Below are positions 52,790-59,606 of a stretch of 64,000 bases of DNA, in pieces. Position 1 is the stretch's first letter, and each line of letters starts with the position of its first letter. The stretch comes from Gemmiger sp. An120 (GTDB lineage Bacteria; Bacillota; Clostridia; Oscillospirales; Ruminococcaceae). The position numbers and the translations under genes were made by a program. Under the pieces are notes generated by a model. The model saw nothing but the letters and a program-made list of their open reading frames with translations. It did no database searches and was not told where the DNA came from. Location of the stretch: the NCBI RefSeq assembly GCF_002160955.1, contig NZ_NFLN01000001.1, positions 62,001-126,000 on the forward strand. The letters run 5' to 3'.

Positions 52790-53104
52790 ATGATTCAACA
52801 GGCCAACAGCGAAAACTTTGAAAGCCTTGTCCAAGACGGTTTTGTGATCGTCGATTTTTACGGCACCACCTGCGTGCCCTGCAAGCTCTTTGCCCGCATT
52901 CTCGAGGATTTGGACGCCGAGATCCCATTTTTGAACATCGTCAAACTCAACACCACCGAGAACCCCGGCCTGGCCGAACAGTACGGTATCCGGGCGGTGC
53001 CCACCGTCCAGTTTTACAAGGACGGCAAGCTGGTTCACAGCCAGGTGGGTGTGATGCAGCCGCAGCAGGTCAAGGACGTGATCGCCCGGTACATGTATGA
53101 CTGA
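52790..53104 (+). CDS. trxA: Thioredoxin
   Basis: A 104-residue thioredoxin fold: FVIVDFYGTTCVPCKLFARI holds the active site CVPC (instead of CGPC), and GIRAVPTVQFYKDGKLV the cis-Pro. It is the probable electron acceptor of the reductase-like flavoprotein three genes upstream. CAGGAGG precedes the ATG. The Val in the active site should raise or lower the redox potential relative to standard thioredoxin; direction not predicted. Confidence 0.93.
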   Translation: MIQQANSENFESLVQDGFVIVDFYGTTCVPCKLFARILEDLDAEIPFLNIVKLNTTENPGLAEQYGIRAVPTVQFYKDGKLVHSQVGVMQPQQVKDVIARYMYD

Positions 53105-53452
53105 GCCCTGCGGCGGAAAGCGGCAGAATAGACCCGCAATCGGACAGAATCGACACCGCTGCTGTTTTCCCGTGTAAAAATGTGGTAAAATAAAGCCAAT
53201 AACCAAGCCGGTCGTCTGGGAAAGGATGTGTGCAGGATGAAAGCGGCAGCCCTCACACAGCCACACCCGGCGCCGCCGGCCCCTGTCGCCCGAACGCTTG
53301 ACCGGGCGCAGGCAGGACAGTAAAGTCAATGGAGACCCAGCCAGTTTTGTGCGCGGCTGCGGCGCCCCCGGCCACCGGGCGCGCCGCGCCCGCAAAACCG
53401 GCGGGTCTCGCTTGCTTTCCGGGGCATTGCCGGAAAGGGAAGGGAGGAGCAA
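53105..53452 (+). promoter_or_regulatory. 348-base upstream region of the exporter operon with extended -10
   Basis: No convincing gene. TGG-TAAAAT at 53183-53191 is an extended -10, and this would serve the exporter operon. A tiny frame of 28 codons from 53237 has Pro/Ala-rich sequence without a clear ribosome site and is not called. The long leader may hold sites for the LytTR regulator encoded at the operon's end. Confidence 0.5.
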
Positions 53453-55195
53453 ATGGAACAGAACGCATTGTTCCGCAAGCGGTACGGAAGTTTTCGGCGC
53501 TTTTTTGTCATGCTGGGCAAGGCGCGGCTGCCTTATCTCTGGATCGTGGGGTATCTGGCGGTATCGGCCCTCATTGCCAACGTGAGTGTCAGCACGACCG
53601 AATACAGCGCCGCGCTGTTCGCCGGCCAGGTGGGCCTTTTCGCCGTCGTGCTGCCCTACCTGTTTTTTACGCTGCTGTCGCTGGTGATCGGCTCCATTTC
53701 CAGCCTGACAAGCAACCTGTGCCTGGCGCGGATCGACCGGAACCTGCGGCGAATGGTATGGAAAAAGGTCGTGCATCTGCCGCTGCAATTCTATGAGGCC
53801 AACAACCCCAAGGAACTGCTCAGCCGCATCACCACCGATGTGACCAGCATCAGCACCCTGATCATGCAGGTGCTTTTGCCGGTGTTTACCACGGCGTACT
53901 CCAGCCTGCTGATGCTGGGGCGCGTTTCCAGCTATGACCAGCGGCTGATGTGGGCGCTGGTGATCGTGCTGCCCGTCAACATCCTGATCTCCTTTGTGCT
54001 GGGGCGGATGCGCTTTGGCGTGGCGGACCTGATCAACCGGCGCAACGCACAGCTGACCGCGGCCATCGCGGAGCGGGCCAACAATATGCTGCTGATCAAG
54101 TCGATGGGCACCGAGGAAAAAGAAGCGGTCGCCGGCGAAGCACGGATGAAAGCCTCCTACCAGGCCGAGGTGACCGACCTGTGGGTGCGCGGCCTGGCGC
54201 TGCCGATCAACGCCATCGCCAGCGCGCTGCAAAGTGTGGCGATCATCCTGGCGGGCCGCGCCTTTTACAGCACCGGCGCACTGGACCTGACCCAGTGGAT
54301 CGCCTACTATGGGTTTGCGATCCAGCTCACAAACATCCTCAGCAACTACTGCAATTCCTGGTCCAACTTCAAGGGGGCGCAGGGGTCTGTGGACCGCGTG
54401 TCCCAAATCATGGACGAGCGGGAGGAGCCGTTGGACGAGGGCTGTGCTGCGGAAGTGCTCCGGGGGAACATCTCGCTGCGGGACGTGTGCTTTTCCTACG
54501 GGGACAAACCACTGTTTACCGGCCTGAGCGCCGAGATCCCGGCAGGAAAAATTACCGCGATTGTGGGCCCCTCCGGCAGCGGCAAGACAACGCTGCTGAA
54601 CCTGATCGACCGGCTGTACCCGCTGGCGAAGGGGACCATCGCCGTGGGCGGACAGGACATTGCCGGTATCTCCCTGCACAGTTTCCGCCAGGCCGTTGGG
54701 TATGTGACGCAGGAGAGTGTGATGTATTCCGGCACCATCCGGCAAAACCTGCTGTATGGTTTGGACCGCACGCCGGACGACCGGGAACTGGACCGGGTCT
54801 GCAAGGCCGTGGGCATTCTGGATTTTGTGCGGGAGCAGCCGGAAGGCTACGACACACCGGTTGGGGAAGCCGGGGCCAGCCTGTCCGGCGGGCAGCGGCA
54901 GCGCTTCTCGGTAGCGCGGGCACTTTTGCAGAAGTCGGACATCCTGCTGCTGGACGAGGCGACCGCCGCCATGGACATAGCCGGCAAGGACTGCGTCTGG
55001 AAGAGCATCCGCACCCTGATGGCCGGTAAGACGGTGGTGTATGTGGCCCACGACGCCCAGACGCTGCAAAACGCCGACTGGATCCTGGTGCTGGAACACG
55101 GGACGGTCACCGCGGCGGGCGATCGCCAGACGGTTTTGCAGCAAAGCGCGTTCTGCCGTGAAATGATGGACCTGAAAGGAGGGGCCTCCGCATGA
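53453..55195 (+). CDS. ABC exporter half-transporter (first of pair)
   Basis: A 580-residue fusion of six-helix membrane domain (residues about 1-310) and nucleotide-binding domain. NBD motifs: Walker A VGPSGSGKTTLLN, signature SLSGGQRQRFSVA, Walker B ILLLDEATAAMD, and the H-loop in VYVAHDAQTL. It exports peptides, lipids or drugs as a dimer. GGGAGGAG precedes the ATG. Its stop overlaps the second half-transporter (ATGA), implying a heterodimer. Confidence 0.93.
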   Translation: MEQNALFRKRYGSFRRFFVMLGKARLPYLWIVGYLAVSALIANVSVSTTEYSAALFAGQVGLFAVVLPYLFFTLLSLVIGSISSLTSNLCLARIDRNLRRMVWKKVVHLPLQFYEANNPKELLSRITTDVTSISTLIMQVLLPVFTTAYSSLLMLGRVSSYDQRLMWALVIVLPVNILISFVLGRMRFGVADLINRRNAQLTAAIAERANNMLLIKSMGTEEKEAVAGEARMKASYQAEVTDLWVRGLALPINAIASALQSVAIILAGRAFYSTGALDLTQWIAYYGFAIQLTNILSNYCNSWSNFKGAQGSVDRVSQIMDEREEPLDEGCAAEVLRGNISLRDVCFSYGDKPLFTGLSAEIPAGKITAIVGPSGSGKTTLLNLIDRLYPLAKGTIAVGGQDIAGISLHSFRQAVGYVTQESVMYSGTIRQNLLYGLDRTPDDRELDRVCKAVGILDFVREQPEGYDTPVGEAGASLSGGQRQRFSVARALLQKSDILLLDEATAAMDIAGKDCVWKSIRTLMAGKTVVYVAHDAQTLQNADWILVLEHGTVTAAGDRQTVLQQSAFCREMMDLKGGASA

Positions 55196-56946
55196 AAAAC
55201 AAGCAGAAAGCCAAGTTCTCCTTTGGGGCGTACCTGTCCTTTTTCACCCGCTTCCCGATCCCGTGGTGGCTGTTTTTGCTCTCGCTGCTCCTGGGGTTTG
55301 CCAACACCGAGGTCGTGCTGGCCGTTTCCAACTATCTGATCCGCATCAACAAGGGTGAGCTGTACAACGGGGTCATCATCGGCTATGCGCTGATGAACGT
55401 TTTCAACGCCCTGCTCAGCATGCTCATCAACCTGACCGGCGGGTACGGCAGCGCCCTGGTCACACTGCGGGCGCGCAAACTGCTCTGGCGCAAGATCCTC
55501 CACCTGCCCATGCGGGAGGTGGAGCGCCGCCAGCCCTCCGCCCTGATCTCCGGCCTGGTCAACGACATCACCCAGGCCAGCCTGGTGGTCCAGATGGCCT
55601 TCAACACCATTGTGTCCCTGTACAGCTTTTTCCGCTGCTGCTGGGAGATGTACCGCTTTGACGGCACGCTCTCGCTGTACATGCTGCTGTTGCTACCCAT
55701 CGCGGTGCTGGTGTTTGCACTTGTGGGCCATCTGCAATACCAGATGATGCTCCGGCGGTACGACAGCCTGAACGTGATGACCACCTTTTTCTCCGAGCAT
55801 ATCTCGGCGGCCAAACACGTCAAGGCCCAGGCAATGGAGGACCTGGAGATGGCGGAGGGGCTCAAAGCCATTGATTCGCGGTACAAGGCCGACCTCTACT
55901 ACGCCTTCATGGTGGCGGTCCAGACGCTGTCCAACTCCCTCTACAACACCATCGGCACCATCGTCATCGCGCTGTGCGGGTCGGATCTGATCCGCCAGGG
56001 CAAAATGCCCGAGACCGGCATCAACGATTTCTCCACCTACAAGGGCCGGGTGGACCAGTATACGGCGGAGGTGCTGACCCACTACCAGACCCTCAAGGGC
56101 ACCCAGGGCGCTTTGCAGTATGTGGGCGTGCTGCTGGACGGCCCGGAGGAGGACCCCCAGGCCGGCAATCCGCTGCCGGACAAACAAACGGCGCAGGATA
56201 TCCGGCTGGAGCGCGTCTCGTTCGGCTACATTCCCCAGCAGCCGGTGCTGCACGATTTGTCCTTCACGATCCCCCATGGCAAGGTGACGGCCATCATCGG
56301 CAACAACGGCTCGGGCAAATCCACCCTGCTCAAACTCCTCCAGGGCATCTATGCGCCGGACAGCGGCCGTATCTGGCTGGGCAGCACGCCGGTGGACAAG
56401 TCGAAGCCCTGCGAACTGCGGCGGCAGTTCGGGTATATCCTGCAAAATAACCCGCTCTTCTCCGGGTCGGTCCGCGACAACATCGCCTACGGCGAAACCG
56501 GCTCGGCCGACCAGCGCCGGGTCGAGCAGGCGGCCCGCCTGGCCGATGCCGACGGCTTTATCCGCCAGTTGCCAAACGGCTATGACACCGACGTGGGCGC
56601 GGCGGGCGCGCTGCTGTCCGGCGGGCAGCGGCAGCGAATCGCCATTGCGCGGGCCCTGTACATCCGCCCCACCTACCTGCTGATGGACGAAGCCGGGGCC
56701 AGCCTTGACCACCGCAGCGACGCGGCGATCTTCCGCACGGTGCGCGAGGAACTCAAGGGCCACACCATCCTTGTGGTGGCGCACGATATGCGCACGGTGA
56801 TGGATGCTGACTTGATTGTTGTGCTGAACCGCGGCGAGCTGGAAGCCACCGGCACCCACGACGAACTGCTGGCGGCCAGCCCCACCTATCGGGACTATCT
56901 TGCGAAGCAGGGCTTTGCCCTGCCCGGGGAGGAGGCGGCGAAATGA
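55192..56946 (+). CDS. ABC exporter half-transporter (second of pair)
   Basis: A 584-residue half-transporter of the same layout. NBD motifs: Walker A IGNNGSGKSTLLK, signature LLSGGQRQRIAIA, Walker B LLMDEAGASLD, H-loop VVAHDMRTV. Both halves keep the catalytic Glu after Walker B, so two active ATP sites are possible. Coupled to the first half by ATGA overlap and to the next gene by the same. Confidence 0.93.
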   Translation: MKNKQKAKFSFGAYLSFFTRFPIPWWLFLLSLLLGFANTEVVLAVSNYLIRINKGELYNGVIIGYALMNVFNALLSMLINLTGGYGSALVTLRARKLLWRKILHLPMREVERRQPSALISGLVNDITQASLVVQMAFNTIVSLYSFFRCCWEMYRFDGTLSLYMLLLLPIAVLVFALVGHLQYQMMLRRYDSLNVMTTFFSEHISAAKHVKAQAMEDLEMAEGLKAIDSRYKADLYYAFMVAVQTLSNSLYNTIGTIVIALCGSDLIRQGKMPETGINDFSTYKGRVDQYTAEVLTHYQTLKGTQGALQYVGVLLDGPEEDPQAGNPLPDKQTAQDIRLERVSFGYIPQQPVLHDLSFTIPHGKVTAIIGNNGSGKSTLLKLLQGIYAPDSGRIWLGSTPVDKSKPCELRRQFGYILQNNPLFSGSVRDNIAYGETGSADQRRVEQAARLADADGFIRQLPNGYDTDVGAAGALLSGGQRQRIAIARALYIRPTYLLMDEAGASLDHRSDAAIFRTVREELKGHTILVVAHDMRTVMDADLIVVLNRGELEATGTHDELLAASPTYRDYLAKQGFALPGEEAAK

Positions 56947-57434
56947 AACGCTTTACGGTGATCTTCTCGATCCTGCTGGTGCTGTGTTTTGGCGGCACCC
57001 TCGCCTATGTGGCCGCCACGCCGGATTTCGTGCCGCCGTCCGCCGCCGTACCGGCGGCGCAGGCGGAGGACCCGGACGCCCCCGTCTGGGACGAAACGAT
57101 GGACAACCTTCTTGCCTGTTTGGAAGAGAAGGGGCTGATCAGCGGGGAGCGCCTCACGCTGGCCAGCGACGGGCTGTGCTCGCTGGCCGTCTCGGAGAGC
57201 GGAGCCGAGTTCTACTGGTGGGACCTGGATGCGCTGGACAAGGACAGCGCCGAGTACGCCGCCTATGAAAGCCTGAAAACTGAGGGCAGCATCGACCTGT
57301 TCAACAGCGGCAGCCTGATCTCCCCGGCCAGCAACGGCCCGTTCGCGCTGCTGACAACGGGCTACACCGGCGACGTGGACGCGCTGACCGATGCGTTTAT
57401 GGCCTTTGGGCAAAGTGAAACAAAAGCGGGGTGA
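56943..57434 (+). CDS. Small membrane-anchored or secreted protein of exporter operon
   Basis: A 163-residue protein with an N-terminal signal/anchor (FTVIFSILLVLCFGGTLAYV). The extracellular domain has ENTMDNLLACLEEKG-like and LCSLAVSESGAEFYWWDLDA stretches. ATGA overlap with the exporter and short spacing to the regulator. It may be an accessory or sensing subunit; no family recognised. Confidence 0.6.
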   Translation: MKRFTVIFSILLVLCFGGTLAYVAATPDFVPPSAAVPAAQAEDPDAPVWDETMDNLLACLEEKGLISGERLTLASDGLCSLAVSESGAEFYWWDLDALDKDSAEYAAYESLKTEGSIDLFNSGSLISPASNGPFALLTTGYTGDVDALTDAFMAFGQSETKAG

Positions 57435-57438
57435 AGAG

Positions 57439-58203
57439 ATGAAAATGCGGGCTCTTCTCGTCGAAAGCGATCAAAAACGCAGGGCGCAACTGTGGAACCT
57501 GCTGCGCATGTATCAAGTGTTTACACTGGCAGGCGAGGCGGACACTTCGGAGGAGGCTGTGACCCTGCTCCAGAAGCAGAAGGTGGATGTTGTATTTTGC
57601 AACCACCAGCCGGCCCCGCCCAACCGCACCAGCACGGGGGATTGGTTGGCCACGGTTCTCGCCCAAAACCAGCCGGACATACAGGTCGTGATGTACGCCG
57701 ACACCACAGAGTGGGCGTTTGAAGCCTACCGCAGCCAGTGCGCCGGCTACCTGCTGCTGCCCTTCGACCCGCTGGCGCTGCAGGCGCTGGTCAACCGCCT
57801 GCGCTATGTGTTCGATTTGCAGCAGACCAAGCGGGAAGCCGCCAACCGCAGCCTGCTCATCAAAACGCGCAGCGGCTACCAGCTCACGCCGGTCATCGAC
57901 ATTTTGTTTGTCGAGCGCAGCAACCGCAAAAACCGCATCGTCACCCAGTCCGGCACCGAGATCCACCCGCTGGGCTACACGATGAACCAGTTGGAACAGA
58001 TGCTGGAGGGGTGCGGCTTTTACCGGTGTTACCAGTCCTTTATCGTCAACCTGTCCAAGGTTTCCTTCATCCGGGCGGATGGCAACAGCAAAACCTATGC
58101 CATCCAGTTTGACGGCTATGACGGCGAAATCCTGCTCAGCCGCGACAAATACCCCGAACTGCTCACCCTGCTGAAAGAAAAATACGCCAACATTGACTTT
58201 TGA
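57439..58203 (+). CDS. LytTR regulator with degenerate receiver domain
   Basis: A 254-residue protein. Residues 1-125 fold like a response-regulator receiver (RALLVESDQKRRAQLWNLLR, then VDVVFCNHQPAPPN and YLLLPFDPLALQALVNRL). The usual phospho-acceptor Asp is Asn (FCNHQ) and the conserved Lys before PFD is Leu. The C-terminal LytTR DNA-binding domain is well kept (DILFVERSNRKNRIVTQSGT, FYRCYQSFIVNLSKVSFIRA). No histidine kinase adjoins it. It probably regulates the exporter operon without phosphorylation. Confidence 0.85.
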   Translation: MKMRALLVESDQKRRAQLWNLLRMYQVFTLAGEADTSEEAVTLLQKQKVDVVFCNHQPAPPNRTSTGDWLATVLAQNQPDIQVVMYADTTEWAFEAYRSQCAGYLLLPFDPLALQALVNRLRYVFDLQQTKREAANRSLLIKTRSGYQLTPVIDILFVERSNRKNRIVTQSGTEIHPLGYTMNQLEQMLEGCGFYRCYQSFIVNLSKVSFIRADGNSKTYAIQFDGYDGEILLSRDKYPELLTLLKEKYANIDF

Positions 58204-58252
58204 ACAACCGGCCTGCCGGGGACATCTCTCGATCTCCCGGCAGGCCGGTTGT
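58204..58252. terminator. Bidirectional terminator between convergent genes
   Basis: A perfect 17-bp stem: 58204-58220 (ACAACCGGCCTGCCGGG) with 58236-58252. It ends the exporter-regulator operon and possibly the convergent cysteine desulfidase gene. Confidence 0.9.
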
Positions 58253-58307
58253 TATTGCTATTCGTTTGGGTTTGGCGCCGGCGGCGAGGCTTTGGCTGGC
58301 TTGCCTC

Positions 58308-59585
58308 TCAGCACATCCCGCTGGTCATCAGCCGGATGATCGTGCGGTCGGTCTCCCGCATTCCCTCGCTGGCCAGGGTGCCCACATTGCGGATGGTGTT
58401 CTCAACGCCCTTGACCACAATGCCGTCGCCGCCGTAGAACTGACTGTGGTGCTGCTGCATCTTCCAGCCAAGCAACCCCGCCTCCACCGCCGAGGCGATC
58501 TTGGCCGCGCAGCTGGCCTTGGCGCCGTCGCAGATCATGCCCGAGTCGATGGCCACCGCGTTGACGATGGTGTGGGCGATCTCCTTGTACCGGCCGCCGT
58601 GCAGGTAGCACACCCCGGCCCCGGCACCGCACCCGGCGGCGGTGGCCCCGCAGTAGGCGGACAGGCTGCCGATGCCGGTTTTCAGGTGAATGGTCACCAG
58701 GTTTGAAACCACCAGCGCCCGGTAAAGTTCCTCCTGCGCCGAGCCCAGCGCCCGGGCGTAAATGATGACCGGCAGCGAGGCGGTCAGCCCCTGGTTGCCG
58801 CTGCCCGAGTTGATGACCACCGGCAGCTCGCAGCCGTTCATCCGGGCATCCGACCCGGCGGCGGCCCAGGCCTTGGCCCGATTGTGGGTGGAGTCGCCGT
58901 AGGATTCCAGCAAGATCCGCCCGATGTTTGCGCCCCACTGCCCCTGCAGGCCTTCCCGGGCAATGGCGGTGTTGCAATCGATCTGCCGCTGCAACACCGG
59001 CTGCACGTCGGCGATCTTAACGGCGTCCGCAAACTCGACGATGCGCTCCACCGTCAAAAGGCTGCGGTCGGTGGCGTGCTTGGGGCCTTCCTCGGTGTAG
59101 GGGCGGTCGAGCAGCACGGCGCCGTCCTGTTCCAGCCGGATGACGTTGGTGTGGAAGCCGGCGATCTCGGCAAAGGCGGTGTGCCCGGCGGCGTTCACCC
59201 GCACCTGAATGTCAAAAATGTAGTCTTTCTCCGAGGGATGGACGTGGACGATGCCCCGCTTTTCATAACCGGCGATCTGTTCCACCTGTTCCGGCGTGAT
59301 GCCGGCCAGCACCTGCAATTTGGCATCGGCGTCACCCGCCACAATGCCCGCGGCGGCTGCGACGGTCAGCCCCCGCTGGCCGCCGGTGTTGGGCACGACC
59401 ACGCTCTTGACGTTCTTGATGATGTTGGCGCTGGCGTACACCTGCACATCCTCCGGCAGGCAGCCCAATGTCTTGCGGGCCAGCGCGGCACAGTAGGCCA
59501 CGGCGATGGGCTCGGTGCAGCCCATCGCGGGCTGCAGCTCCTCGGCCAGAATGGCACAGTATTCGCTGTAAATTTTGTCCTCCAT
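58308..59585 (-). CDS. L-cysteine desulfidase CyuA/UPF0597 family
   Basis: A 425-residue protein with the family's start LQPAMGCTEPIAVAYCAALA (first cluster Cys at about 23) and NTGGQRGLTVAAAAG. The late Cys-rich part includes GATAAGCGAGAGVCYLHGG and DGAKASCAAKIAS, which together could ligate an oxygen-sensitive 4Fe-4S cluster. The family breaks cysteine to pyruvate, ammonia and sulfide. GAGGATACC stands upstream. Convergent with the thiol-redox and exporter genes, and 21 bases after the metalloprotease stop in the same direction. Confidence 0.88.
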   Translation of the reverse strand: MEDKIYSEYCAILAEELQPAMGCTEPIAVAYCAALARKTLGCLPEDVQVYASANIIKNVKSVVVPNTGGQRGLTVAAAAGIVAGDADAKLQVLAGITPEQVEQIAGYEKRGIVHVHPSEKDYIFDIQVRVNAAGHTAFAEIAGFHTNVIRLEQDGAVLLDRPYTEEGPKHATDRSLLTVERIVEFADAVKIADVQPVLQRQIDCNTAIAREGLQGQWGANIGRILLESYGDSTHNRAKAWAAAGSDARMNGCELPVVINSGSGNQGLTASLPVIIYARALGSAQEELYRALVVSNLVTIHLKTGIGSLSAYCGATAAGCGAGAGVCYLHGGRYKEIAHTIVNAVAIDSGMICDGAKASCAAKIASAVEAGLLGWKMQQHHSQFYGGDGIVVKGVENTIRNVGTLASEGMRETDRTIIRLMTSGMC

Positions 59586-59606
59586 GGTATCCTCCTCGGT
59601 GGCCTT

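Noticed and set aside
53237-53323. 28-codon peptide as a possible exported precursor for the ABC exporter
   Set aside because: Pro/Ala-rich sequence, weak ribosome site, and no leader-core organisation or cleavage motif.
53329-53796. 155-codon frame upstream of and overlapping the first exporter gene
   Set aside because: It overlaps the exporter start by 344 bases in another frame and looks like GC-rich shadow sequence.
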